A stretch of DNA of 27,924 nt from NCBI GenBank assembly GCA_965977975.1, contig CBHCZH010000034.1, positions 1-27,924 on the forward strand. The letters run 5' to 3'. The DNA comes from Croceibacterium_A sp965977975. Its GTDB lineage: Bacteria; Pseudomonadota; Alphaproteobacteria; Sphingomonadales; Sphingomonadaceae. The notes below the pieces were generated by a model. The model was given only the letters and a program-made list of their open reading frames with translations, ran no database searches and was not told where the DNA came from. The translations under genes were made by a program, and so were the position numbers. This document shows, in pieces, positions 1 through 6,466 of the stretch. Within the stretch, counting starts at the first letter, position 1, and each line of letters opens with the position of its first letter.

Positions 1-150
1 GCCGCGTTCATCGCTCCATTCGATGGTGACCATGTGGTCGGTGAACACTTTGCCGAAGCCCGGATCGGCGATCGCTTGCTCGCGACTGGCGCCGGGGACG
101 GGGGCAGGGTGGGGGATGCGGGAGAAATCGAGTGCGGGCGCGTCGGCCAT
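1..150 (-). CDS. ilvE: Branched-chain amino acid aminotransferase, N-terminal fragment
   Basis: The first 50 codons read from an ATG at 150 and run off the window edge. The peptide begins MADAPALDFSRIPHP and contains DPGFGKVFTDHMVTIEWSD. The FGxVFTDHM block is the characteristic N-terminus of alphaproteobacterial class IV PLP-dependent branched-chain aminotransferases, which make valine, leucine and isoleucine from their 2-oxo acids with glutamate as donor. The catalytic lysine lies outside the window. An AAGGAC sequence about 5 bases upstream is a plausible ribosome binding site and supports this start. The promoter side holds two AT-rich palindromes (180-220). The call rests on a short stretch, so a related fold-type IV aminotransferase is not excluded. 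Confidence 0.8.
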   Translation of the reverse strand, partial: MADAPALDFSRIPHPAPVPGASREQAIADPGFGKVFTDHMVTIEWSDERG

Positions 151-179
151 GAGTCCTTGTCCTTGCTTGGCTCGATCGC

Positions 180-220
180 TCTAAATTAGAAAATTACAAA
201 ATCGCAAGGAAAATTGTAAT
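180..220. promoter_or_regulatory. Two AT-rich palindromes upstream of ilvE, candidate operator
   Basis: TCTAAATTAGA (180-190) is an 11-base palindrome with one central base. Directly beside it ATTACAA (193-199) is repeated in inverted orientation as TTGTAAT (214-220) with 14 bases between. Both stand out in a GC-rich context, 30 to 70 bases upstream of the ilvE start and 114 or more bases upstream of the lipoprotein start at 334. Winged-helix regulators of the MarR or Lrp type often bind such sites, but no regulator gene is visible here to assign. Confidence 0.4.
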
Positions 221-333
221 AATTGGTAAGGATCGAAACCAAGTCGTTCCATAGCCCTAGCACGATGGCCGCAAAGGGGAAGGGCGAAGCGGGACTTGCC
301 TTCCCCGCTTGTCGGGGCTGTAGTCTGGGGAGA

Positions 334-1011
334 ATGACTGCTTCACTAAACAACTTTCTTCGGCCGGTTTGCTTGGCGATTGCCGTCGCGGCCTGTCAGC
401 CCGCCGGCGAGGAGCGCGAAGCCGCGACCGAGCGATCGGATGCAAGCGTCGAGCAAGCGTCCGAGCTGGAGCCCGCGCAATCTGCCGCTGAACTGGCTTG
501 TTCGGACCCGGTCAGACCCGACGATACGGCGGCTTCGTTGCAGCTGCGGTTCGGTGAGCAGGCGCGCGTGGAAACCCTCTACGGGCCGGAAGGCATCGAG
601 CTTCCTGCCGTCGTCCTCTGGCCCGCGGATCCGGTACGACGCGTCGAGATCGTGTTTACAGATGAGACCAGGCAGCACGTTTCGATGGTGCAGCTGACCG
701 GTCCTTCGGAATGGCGCATCGCCGGCCTGGCTGTCGGCGATCCGATAGCCGACGTCGGTGTGGCCAACGGCCGCCCGTTCGAGCTGTGGGGCTTCTCCTG
801 GGATTACGGCGGCTACGTCTCCGATCTCAAGGGCGGTAAGCTCGCGGCTCGGCCCGGCGGATGCCAGGTGATGCTCAGGCTGGCGCCGCGCGACGATGCC
901 GTGCTGCCCGACGCGCTGATGGGTGAGGTGCAGCTATCGTCCGACGATCCGCGCCTCGCTGAGGCGGGCGTGCGGATCGAGGAGCTGGCGCTGGCCCTGT
1001 CGCCGGAATGA
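334..1011 (+). CDS. Hypothetical lipoprotein
   Basis: I do not recognise a family. The product has 225 residues: a short hydrophobic signal (about residues 8-20) ending in AVAAC, a lipobox with the lipid-modified cysteine at 21, then a Glu/Ala/Ser-rich linker and a globular part of about 170 residues containing LWGFSWDYGGYVSD. The reading frame is open further upstream from a TTG at 223. I chose the ATG at 334 because GGGGAG lies just before it and because only this start puts the signal peptide at the N-terminus. It is divergent from ilvE. It is followed by a region of hairpins belonging to a minus-strand transcript. Confidence 0.75.
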   Translation: MTASLNNFLRPVCLAIAVAACQPAGEEREAATERSDASVEQASELEPAQSAAELACSDPVRPDDTAASLQLRFGEQARVETLYGPEGIELPAVVLWPADPVRRVEIVFTDETRQHVSMVQLTGPSEWRIAGLAVGDPIADVGVANGRPFELWGFSWDYGGYVSDLKGGKLAARPGGCQVMLRLAPRDDAVLPDALMGEVQLSSDDPRLAEAGVRIEELALALSPE

Positions 1012-1024
1012 GCGCTGCAAATGA

Positions 1025-1058
1025 GAAGGGCCGCTCCGGTATCCCGAAGCGACCCTTC
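1025..1058 (-). terminator. Terminator-like hairpin ending the mini-ORF transcript
   Basis: An inverted repeat pairs 1025-1035 with 1048-1058 over 10 base pairs with one mismatch, around a 12-base loop. Read on the minus strand it is followed by TCATTT, a weak U-run. It is the last of three consecutive hairpins downstream of the mini-ORF at 1115-1171. On the plus strand it could instead help to end the lipoprotein transcript, but no T-run follows on that side. Confidence 0.4.
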
Positions 1059-1066
1059 GCATGGTC

Positions 1067-1124
1067 AGCGGTCGGAAGGACCGCTCACGAAGCCTTTATC
1101 GGCGAAAGAAGAGACTACCGATAA
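1067..1124 (-). ncRNA. Structured RNA segment: two hairpins 3' of the mini-ORF
   Basis: On the minus strand, TTATCGG (1124-1118) pairs with CCGATAA (1102-1096), giving a 7-bp stem whose loop includes the stop codon of the mini-ORF. Next, AGCGGTC (1085-1079) pairs with GACCGCT (1073-1067), a 7-bp stem with a 5-base loop. The first loop contains CTTCTTTC (1111-1104), which can pair with GAAAGGAG of the mini-ORF ribosome binding site over 8 positions with one G-U pair. The structures were found by eye; no folding energy was computed. A cis-acting leader or a small RNA are both possible. Confidence 0.45.
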
Positions 1125-1171
1125 TGCTCCGCGCGGGTCGTCACCGACCTCCCTGCTGAACCATGAGACAT
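1115..1171 (-). CDS. 18-residue mini-ORF with a maximal Shine-Dalgarno sequence
   Basis: ATG at 1171 opens a 19-codon frame encoding MSHGSAGRSVTTRAEHYR and ending in TAG. Seven bases of spacing separate it from AGGAGG. The surrounding 15 bases GAAAGGAGGTGATCC (1187-1173) are an exact complement of GGATCACCTCCTTTC, the usual 3' end of bacterial 16S rRNA. Such a long match is rare, so translation is likely if the region is transcribed. A possible promoter with CTTGTG (1284-1279) and TCACAT (1261-1256), 17 bases apart, lies upstream on the minus strand, but the -10 box is poor. I do not recognise the peptide. It could be a regulatory leader, or the frame could be incidental within a ribosome-binding RNA. 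Confidence 0.5.
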   Translation of the reverse strand: MSHGSAGRSVTTRAEHYR

Positions 1172-1345
1172 CGGATCACCTCCTTTCGCGCTTGGAAGCC
1201 ATGCCCGCCGCTTCACCGCCGGGCCAGGCCCGCGTGGACCGCTGGCCTGAGTTGAATGTGAGTCAGCCAAGGGGCTAACACAAGTCTTGTAATTATGTTT
1301 TTCCCCGTCAGTATGGGCGCTTCGCGTTTCGGCACGGACTTTCCT

Positions 1346-1912
1346 TTAGCGGCAATCCTCGATCACCCGGGTCACCTCGGGATACGAGGGCATGTAAAGC
1401 GCCGGCAGCCCCGCCACCTCTACCGCGAACCGCCCTTTCGAGAACGCCATCGCGTCGAGCAGAGGGTCGCGCGCGGGCACGCGGGCGATCACCTGCGGCT
1501 GAACGGAAGCCGCCGGTACCGAGGCGACGGAGCGCTCGGCCAGTTCCGCGCGCAGGATCATCGGGCCAGCGGAGCTGCCTGCGCGTGCGATCTCGACAAC
1601 GCCCGCAGGGAGATCGCAGCGTAGTGTCAGCAGCGGCTCCGACGCGGGCTCGCCGAACCGCGCGATACCACCCTGATAGCTCCAGTCGCCCGGCGTCAGC
1701 GGGGCATCCATCCAGGTTCCCGAGGACGGCGGGGCCGGGGCAGGCGGAGGCACAGGGGCCGGTGCGGGCGCTGGCGCCGGAACCGGGGCCGGTACTGGCG
1801 CCGGGGTGGGCCCGGGTGGAGGGACGCACGCGGCCAGCCCTAGGCAGATAAGCACGGCAATGGGTGTGCGCTGCGGGAAAGCCCAAGCGCGACGAGGTGG
1901 GCGTTGTCGCAT
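1346..1912 (-). CDS. Hypothetical lipoprotein with Pro/Ala-rich linker
   Basis: The 188-residue product starts with an arginine-rich N-terminus, a hydrophobic stretch and a LAAC lipobox (cysteine 29). A low-complexity linker of alternating proline, alanine and valine follows (about residues 31-62, DNA about 1725-1825). The C-terminal domain of about 120 residues begins WMDAPLTPGDWSYQGG and ends PEVTRVIEDCR. I believe sphingomonads carry similar unnamed proteins, but no function is known to me. The frame continues upstream to 2119; I chose 1912 because GGAGC precedes it at suitable spacing and because a start further up would overlap tlyA. It is divergent from tlyA with an 85-base gap. The linker would let the domain reach away from its membrane anchor. 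Confidence 0.75.
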   Translation of the reverse strand: MRQRPPRRAWAFPQRTPIAVLICLGLAACVPPPGPTPAPVPAPVPAPAPAPAPVPPPAPAPPSSGTWMDAPLTPGDWSYQGGIARFGEPASEPLLTLRCDLPAGVVEIARAGSSAGPMILRAELAERSVASVPAASVQPQVIARVPARDPLLDAMAFSKGRFAVEVAGLPALYMPSYPEVTRVIEDCR

Positions 1913-1997
1913 CGAGAAGCTCCTGCAGAGGGACCGGACAACCCGGCAAGCAACAAGCGCTGGCCTGCCCGGTTCCATCGCCGTATCGCGCGCAAAC

Positions 1998-2735
1998 ATG
2001 AGCGCCAAGCGACGGATAGACCAATTGCTCGTCGAGCGCGGGCTAGCCGAGAGCCGTGCTCGCGCGCAAGCGCTGGTGATGGCGGGCCTGGTGTTCGCTG
2101 GGGAGATGCGCGTCGGCAAACCCGGTCAGCAGGTACGCGAGGACGCCGCGATCGATGTGCGCGGCCGGGATCATCCGTGGGTCGGGCGCGGCGGGATCAA
2201 GCTGGCGCACGCGATCGAGCGCTTCGGGCTCGACCCCGCGGGCGCGGTGGCAATGGACATCGGCAGCTCGACCGGGGGCTTTACCGAGGTGCTGCTCGAA
2301 CATGGCGCGGCACACGTCTTCGCGGTCGACGTAGGCACCAATCAGCTCGCCTGGAAGCTCCGCCAGGACCCTCGCGTGACCGTGCTCGAGCAAACCAATG
2401 CCCGCGCGCTGACATCCGAGCTGATTGACCGTCCGTGCGACTGGGTGGTGTGCGACGCTTCGTTCATCGGTCTCGCCAAAGTGCTCGACGTGCCGTTGCG
2501 TCTCGCGGCACCGCGCTGCACCCTGGTCGCGCTGATCAAGCCGCAGTTCGAAGTTCGGCGCGAGGAAGTCGGCAAGGGCGGCATCGTCCGCGACGCGGCG
2601 CTCCACGCGCGTGTCTGCGAAGAGGTGCGTGAATGGCTTGAGACGAGTGGCTGGCGGGTGCTCGCCATCATCGAAAGCCCGATCAAGGGAACCGAAGGCA
2701 ACGTCGAGTTTCTGATCGCCGCCGAGCGCGGCTGA
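1998..2735 (+). CDS. tlyA: TlyA family rRNA 2'-O-methyltransferase
   Basis: The 245-residue product has an S4 RNA-binding domain at the N-terminus (about residues 4-62, with RIDQLLVERGLAESRARAQA) and an FtsJ/RrmJ-type Rossmann methyltransferase domain. The S-adenosylmethionine motif is DIGSSTGGFT (87-96). A K-D-K-E tetrad can be placed at K68 (GGIKL), D153 (CDASF), K181 (KPQFE) and E237 (GNVEF). Characterised TlyA enzymes methylate ribose 2'-OH groups of 16S and/or 23S rRNA; some family members are annotated as haemolysins. The frame is open further upstream, but ATG 1998 starts directly before the S4 domain. No clear Shine-Dalgarno sequence is visible. It is the first gene of a plus-strand run. 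Confidence 0.92.
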   Translation: MSAKRRIDQLLVERGLAESRARAQALVMAGLVFAGEMRVGKPGQQVREDAAIDVRGRDHPWVGRGGIKLAHAIERFGLDPAGAVAMDIGSSTGGFTEVLLEHGAAHVFAVDVGTNQLAWKLRQDPRVTVLEQTNARALTSELIDRPCDWVVCDASFIGLAKVLDVPLRLAAPRCTLVALIKPQFEVRREEVGKGGIVRDAALHARVCEEVREWLETSGWRVLAIIESPIKGTEGNVEFLIAAERG

Positions 2736-2792
2736 TTGCACCGTTCAGCCGGTCCCGTCATAGGCTGGCGCCGATTCGGTCGGGATGCCGTG

Positions 2793-3344
2793 ATGAACCG
2801 CCTTGCTTCGCCCGCGCAGCTTCGCGCCAGTTTCGTCCGCTGGGCACTGTTCCTGGTGCCGGCGGTGCTGCTGCTCGGGTTCCTATCGGGGCGGTTCGGC
2901 AGCCAGGCCCAGGACCCCTGGTTCCTCGCACTCGTGAAGCCGTCGATATTTCCGCCGCCGGCGGTGTTCGGCGTAGTCTGGCCGATCCTCTACGTGCTGA
3001 TGGGTTTTGCCGCCGCGACGGTCTGCGCGGCCTGGGGCTCGCGCTACCGGTTGCCGGCAATTCTCGCCTTCGTGCTGCAGCTGCTGGTCAACCTGACCTG
3101 GACGCCGGTGTTCTTTGGGTATCACGAGATGACTTTCGCACTTTATGTCATCCTTGCGCTCGACGTGGCAGTCATCGTGACGATCGTCCTGTTCGCGAAA
3201 GTGCGCAGCGCCGCCGCGTGGCTGCTGGCGCCGTACCTTGCGTGGATACTGTTCGCGACCGTGCTCAATTACGAATTCCTCCGCCTCAATCCGGAGGCCG
3301 ACGGAATTGAGGGGTCCTATCCCGTGCAGCGCATCGAGCTTTAG
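2793..3344 (+). CDS. tspO: TspO/MBR family membrane protein
   Basis: The 183-residue protein has five hydrophobic segments and the family landmarks: KPSIFPPPAVFGVVWPILY after the first membrane segment, then NLTWTPVFFG, and PYLAWILFATVLNYEFLRLN near the end. TspO proteins sit in the bacterial outer or cell membrane, bind porphyrins and are linked to tetrapyrrole and oxidative stress responses. The reading frame is open from just after the tlyA stop (2736), but the match to the family begins at the ATG at 2793. The gap to tlyA is 57 bases and the strand is the same, so co-transcription is possible. Confidence 0.9.
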   Translation: MNRLASPAQLRASFVRWALFLVPAVLLLGFLSGRFGSQAQDPWFLALVKPSIFPPPAVFGVVWPILYVLMGFAAATVCAAWGSRYRLPAILAFVLQLLVNLTWTPVFFGYHEMTFALYVILALDVAVIVTIVLFAKVRSAAAWLLAPYLAWILFATVLNYEFLRLNPEADGIEGSYPVQRIEL

Positions 3345-3381
3345 CTTGCGCGCACTCGCGCTCGGGACCAGATATGCACTT

Positions 3382-3630
3382 ATGCAAAGCGAAAATCCCC
3401 TGATCGCCGACTTCGTCAAGCTTGCCAACTCCGCTGCCGGCACGCTCGCCGGCATGACCCGCGAGGCCCGCCAGGGCGCGCGCGAGCGGATGAAGGAAGC
3501 CTTGGGCGGCCTCGACTTCGTGTCCCGCGAGGAGTTCGACGCGGTCAAGGACATGGCGAGCCGCTGCCGCGAGGACTGCACGAAGCTCGAAGCGCGGATC
3601 GCGGCGCTGGAGGCGAAGGCCGCGAAGTAG
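3382..3630 (+). CDS. ubiK: UbiK-like accessory factor (BMFP family)
   Basis: The 82-residue product has the two-part layout of the UbiK/YqiC (BMFP) family. An N-terminal amphipathic region (MQSENPLIADFVKLANSAAG) is followed by a C-terminal coiled coil (VSREEFDAVKDMASRCREDCTKLEARIAALEAK). In enterobacteria UbiK helps UbiJ and the late enzymes of aerobic ubiquinone synthesis; the Brucella relative is membrane-fusogenic in vitro. Start chosen at ATG 3382, since the 48 codons upstream overlap tspO and lack family similarity. No strong ribosome binding site is seen. It lies 37 bases before recO. Confidence 0.85.
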   Translation: MQSENPLIADFVKLANSAAGTLAGMTREARQGARERMKEALGGLDFVSREEFDAVKDMASRCREDCTKLEARIAALEAKAAK

Positions 3631-3667
3631 TTCCTCCCGGTGGGGGAAGAACATGTAGACCCACCCC

Positions 3668-4261
3668 ATGCACCTGCGCGCTCCCGCCATCCTGCTCGCT
3701 GCCCGCCCGCACGGGGAGACCGCGATGGTCGCGCGGATGCTGACCAGCGAGTTCGGGGTCGTCGCCGGCTATGTCGCGGGCGGACGCGGGCGGCGGCTCA
3801 GGCCGGTGGTCATTCCCGGCAACCTCGTCGAGCTCGAGCTGTCGGCGCGCTCGGACAGCCAGCTGCCGTTCGCCAAGCTGGAATTGCTCGAGAGCCGCGG
3901 GCCGTGGCTCGCCGAGCCGCTTCCCGCGGCGGCGATCGGCTGGGCGAGCGCGCTCACCGCCACCGCGCTGCCTGAACGCCAGCCCTATCCCTCGCTCTAC
4001 GAAGCGCTGAGCGGCCTGCTCGCTGCGATCTGTCACGCCCCTTCGGCGCGGGGCTGGGCGGGGGCGCTGGTTGGCTATGAAACATTGCTGCTGCGCGAGC
4101 TCGGCTACGGCGGCGGCCGGCAGCCGCAGGGCGATTTCGAGGCCATGCTCGTCGCCATGGACAAGCTCGCCGGCCCGCTCGACCACTACCTGCTTGCCGA
4201 CCGGCGCGGCGATGTTATGGCCGCGCGCGCTCGCCTGAGGGAAATGCTGGGACGGATATGA
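3668..4261 (+). CDS. recO: DNA repair protein RecO
   Basis: The 197-residue product begins MHLRAPAILLAARPHGETA, followed by an N-terminal OB-fold region (to about residue 80) and a helical C-terminal region, as in RecO. RecO loads RecA onto SSB-coated single-stranded DNA with RecR in the RecF pathway. It is shorter than the usual 230-250 residues and lacks the four-cysteine zinc site of many homologues; only one cysteine is present. An inverted repeat, GGTGGG (3639-3644) with CCCACC (3660-3665), abuts the start codon and may affect translation. The stop codon overlaps the leuB start (ATGA at 4258-4261), indicating coupled translation. Confidence 0.88.
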   Translation: MHLRAPAILLAARPHGETAMVARMLTSEFGVVAGYVAGGRGRRLRPVVIPGNLVELELSARSDSQLPFAKLELLESRGPWLAEPLPAAAIGWASALTATALPERQPYPSLYEALSGLLAAICHAPSARGWAGALVGYETLLLRELGYGGGRQPQGDFEAMLVAMDKLAGPLDHYLLADRRGDVMAARARLREMLGRI

Positions 4262-5316
4262 AGATTGCCTGCCTTGCCGGAGACGGTATCGGGCCCGAGA
4301 TCATGGCCGAAGCGCGTCGCGTGCTCGCGGCGCTCGAACTGCCGGGCTTGACCGTGTGGGAAGGCGACGTCGGCGGCATCGGTTATCGCCGCCATGGCCA
4401 CCCCTTGCCGCCCGAGACGCTCGAGATGGCCAAGGCAGCCGACGCGGTGCTGTTCGGCGCGGTCGGCGATCCGGCCTGCGACAATCTGGAACGGCACTTG
4501 CGCCCCGAGCAGGCGATCCTCGGCCTGCGGCAGGCGCTCGGCCTGTTCGCGAACTTGCGCCCCGCGACGATGTTTCCCGGCCTCGAGGACATGTCGGCGC
4601 TCCGGCCCGAAGTCGCGCGCAGCATCGATTTGCTCATCGTCCGCGAGCTGAACGGCGACGTGTACTTCGGTGAGAAGGCGATCCGCACTCTGCCGGACGG
4701 CCGCCGCCAGGGCTTCGATTTCATGTCCTATGCCGAAGACGAGGTGCGTCGCATCGCACACGTCGGCTTCCGTGCCGCGCAAGGCCGCAAAAAGCGCCTC
4801 ACCAGCGTGGACAAGGCCAACGTGCTCGAAACCAGTCAGTTGTGGCGGGAAGTGATGATCGAGGTCGCCGCCGAATATCCCGACGTAAGTCTGAGCCACA
4901 TGTACGTCGACAACGCGGCGATGCAGCTGGTGCGCGATCCCGGACAGTTCGACGTCGTCGTAACCGGCAACCTGTTCGGCGACATCCTCTCCGACCAGGC
5001 GAGCATGTGTGTCGGCTCGATCGGCCTGCTCGCCAGCGCTTCGCTTGGGGAGCAGCAGACCGACTACGGCACCAAGGGCCTCTACGAGCCGATCCACGGC
5101 TCCGCGCCCGACATCGCCGGGCAGGGCAAGGCCAACCCGATGGCGATGATCCTGTCGCTGGCGATGATGCTGCGCCACTCGTTCGGCCGCGAGGCGGATG
5201 CCGCGCGGATCGAGACGGCGGTGGCCACTGCGCTCGCCGAAGGCATCAAGGGCGCGGATCTCGGCGGCAGCTCCGGGACGGCTGCGATCGGCGAGGCGGT
5301 GCTTGCCCGCCTCTGA
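4258..5316 (+). CDS. leuB: 3-isopropylmalate dehydrogenase
   Basis: The 352-residue cytoplasmic enzyme oxidises and decarboxylates 3-isopropylmalate with NAD, the third step of leucine synthesis. It shows the isocitrate/isopropylmalate dehydrogenase pattern: GDGIGPE (8-14), VRELNGDVYFGEK (128-140), catalytic K186 in VDKANVLE, D218 in YVDNAAMQ, D242 and D246 in GNLFGDILSDQAS, and the nucleotide-binding loop EPIHGSAPDIAGQGKANP. The length is typical. It overlaps recO by 4 bases, and its end overlaps the proposed start of the next gene by 14 bases. leuC and leuD are not in the window. Confidence 0.95.
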   Translation: MKIACLAGDGIGPEIMAEARRVLAALELPGLTVWEGDVGGIGYRRHGHPLPPETLEMAKAADAVLFGAVGDPACDNLERHLRPEQAILGLRQALGLFANLRPATMFPGLEDMSALRPEVARSIDLLIVRELNGDVYFGEKAIRTLPDGRRQGFDFMSYAEDEVRRIAHVGFRAAQGRKKRLTSVDKANVLETSQLWREVMIEVAAEYPDVSLSHMYVDNAAMQLVRDPGQFDVVVTGNLFGDILSDQASMCVGSIGLLASASLGEQQTDYGTKGLYEPIHGSAPDIAGQGKANPMAMILSLAMMLRHSFGREADAARIETAVATALAEGIKGADLGGSSGTAAIGEAVLARL

Positions 5317-6439
5317 GGGCCTGCCGCTCGAGCTCGCGGTCGTCCTGCCGACCTACAACGAGCGCGACAACGTGGCGACGATGGTGGCGAGGCTGGAGGC
5401 GGCTCTGGCCGGCATTGGTTGGGAAGCGGTCTTCGTCGACGACGACAGCAGCGACGACACCGCGGGCGAAGTTCGCCGCATCGCCGCCGCCGACCGCCGC
5501 ATCCGGGCGATCCAGCGCATTGGCCGGCGCGGTCTTGCCAGCGCGGCGATCGAGGGGATGTGCGCCACTGCCGCCCCGGTTGTGGCGGTCATGGATGCCG
5601 ATCAGCAGCACGATCCGGCGTTGCTGGCGCCCATGCTGGCGGCGGTTCGCGGCGGCGAATGCGATCTCGCCGTCGCTTCGCGCTTTGCCGCCGGAGCGAG
5701 CACCGATGGGTGGAATGAGCCCGAGCGCGAACGGACCTCGATCCTCGCCAATGCGCTCGCTCGCAAGGTTACCGGAATACCCCTGACCGACCCGATGAGC
5801 GGCTATTTCATGCTGCGCACGGAACTCCTGCGCCGCGATGCGCATCGCCTGTCCGGCATCGGTTTCAAGCTCTTGTTCGATATCCTCGCCACCGCCGACA
5901 AGCCGCTCAAGGTGAAGGAATTCCCGCTCGCCTTCGCCGCGCGGGCCAGCGGCGAAAGCAAGCTCGACCGCACGGTGATGTTCGAGTTCCTGGTCGGGCT
6001 TTACGACCGGTGGCTCGGTCGGATCGTTCCCACCCGCTATGCCCTGTTCGGAACTATCGGCGCGGCCGGCGTGGTCGTGCACATGGCTGTCCTGAGCACG
6101 TTCCTTGCGGTATTCGGGGGGCGCGTCGAGGACCAGCTGATCTCGACGTTCGAAGCCGGTCAGACGGTCGCCGCGCTGGTGGCAATGACTTTCAACTTCG
6201 CGCTCAACAACGCGCTGACTTACGCCGATCAGCGCCTTCGCGGACCGGGGTCGCTTCTGCGGGGCTGGGCGAAGTTCGCGCTGACTTGCTCGGTCGGTCT
6301 GCTTGCCAATGTCGGCGTCGCGGCAGTGCTGGTGCGGCAAGGCGTGCCTACCTACGCCGCCGCGCTCGCAGGTATCGTGATCGGCTCGGTGTGGAACTAC
6401 GCGCTGTCCAGCCGCTTCGTCTGGGGGCGCTTCAGGTAG
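5303..6439 (+). CDS. GT2 lipid-sugar synthase fused to a GtrA flippase domain
   Basis: Residues about 9-230 form a family 2 glycosyltransferase like dolichyl-phosphate mannose synthase or GtrB: VVLPTYNERDN (13-23), VDDDSSDD (45-52) and the metal-binding DADQQHD (98-104). From about residue 235 a GtrA-like domain with four membrane helices follows (RYALFGTIGAAGVVVHMAV, FNFALNNALTY, SVWNYALSSRFVW). GT2 would load a sugar from a nucleotide donor onto polyprenyl phosphate; GtrA is thought to flip it. No ATG fits. The best start is TTG at 5303, preceded by GAGG at 5292-5295 and overlapping the leuB end. It converges on the GT39-type gene 27 bases away. The sugar cannot be told from sequence. Confidence 0.85.
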   Translation: MPASEGLPLELAVVLPTYNERDNVATMVARLEAALAGIGWEAVFVDDDSSDDTAGEVRRIAAADRRIRAIQRIGRRGLASAAIEGMCATAAPVVAVMDADQQHDPALLAPMLAAVRGGECDLAVASRFAAGASTDGWNEPERERTSILANALARKVTGIPLTDPMSGYFMLRTELLRRDAHRLSGIGFKLLFDILATADKPLKVKEFPLAFAARASGESKLDRTVMFEFLVGLYDRWLGRIVPTRYALFGTIGAAGVVVHMAVLSTFLAVFGGRVEDQLISTFEAGQTVAALVAMTFNFALNNALTYADQRLRGPGSLLRGWAKFALTCSVGLLANVGVAAVLVRQGVPTYAAALAGIVIGSVWNYALSSRFVWGRFR

Positions 6440-6466
6440 AAGTGGGGAACGCTAAGCGATCCGTAA

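Noticed and set aside
1173..1187. Fragment of a 16S rRNA gene (GGATCACCTCCTTTC on the plus strand)
   Set aside because: Only 15 bases match and no further 16S or spacer sequence flanks it; an ATG at ideal distance on the minus strand explains it better as a ribosome binding site.
1735..1810. Tandem repeat array
   Set aside because: The repetitive GGCGCCGGNNCNGG-like DNA is explained by the Pro/Ala-rich linker of the lipoprotein encoded on the minus strand.
4186..5178. 330-codon minus-strand frame opposite leuB
   Set aside because: leuB has all catalytic motifs on the plus strand; the antisense product has shadow composition.
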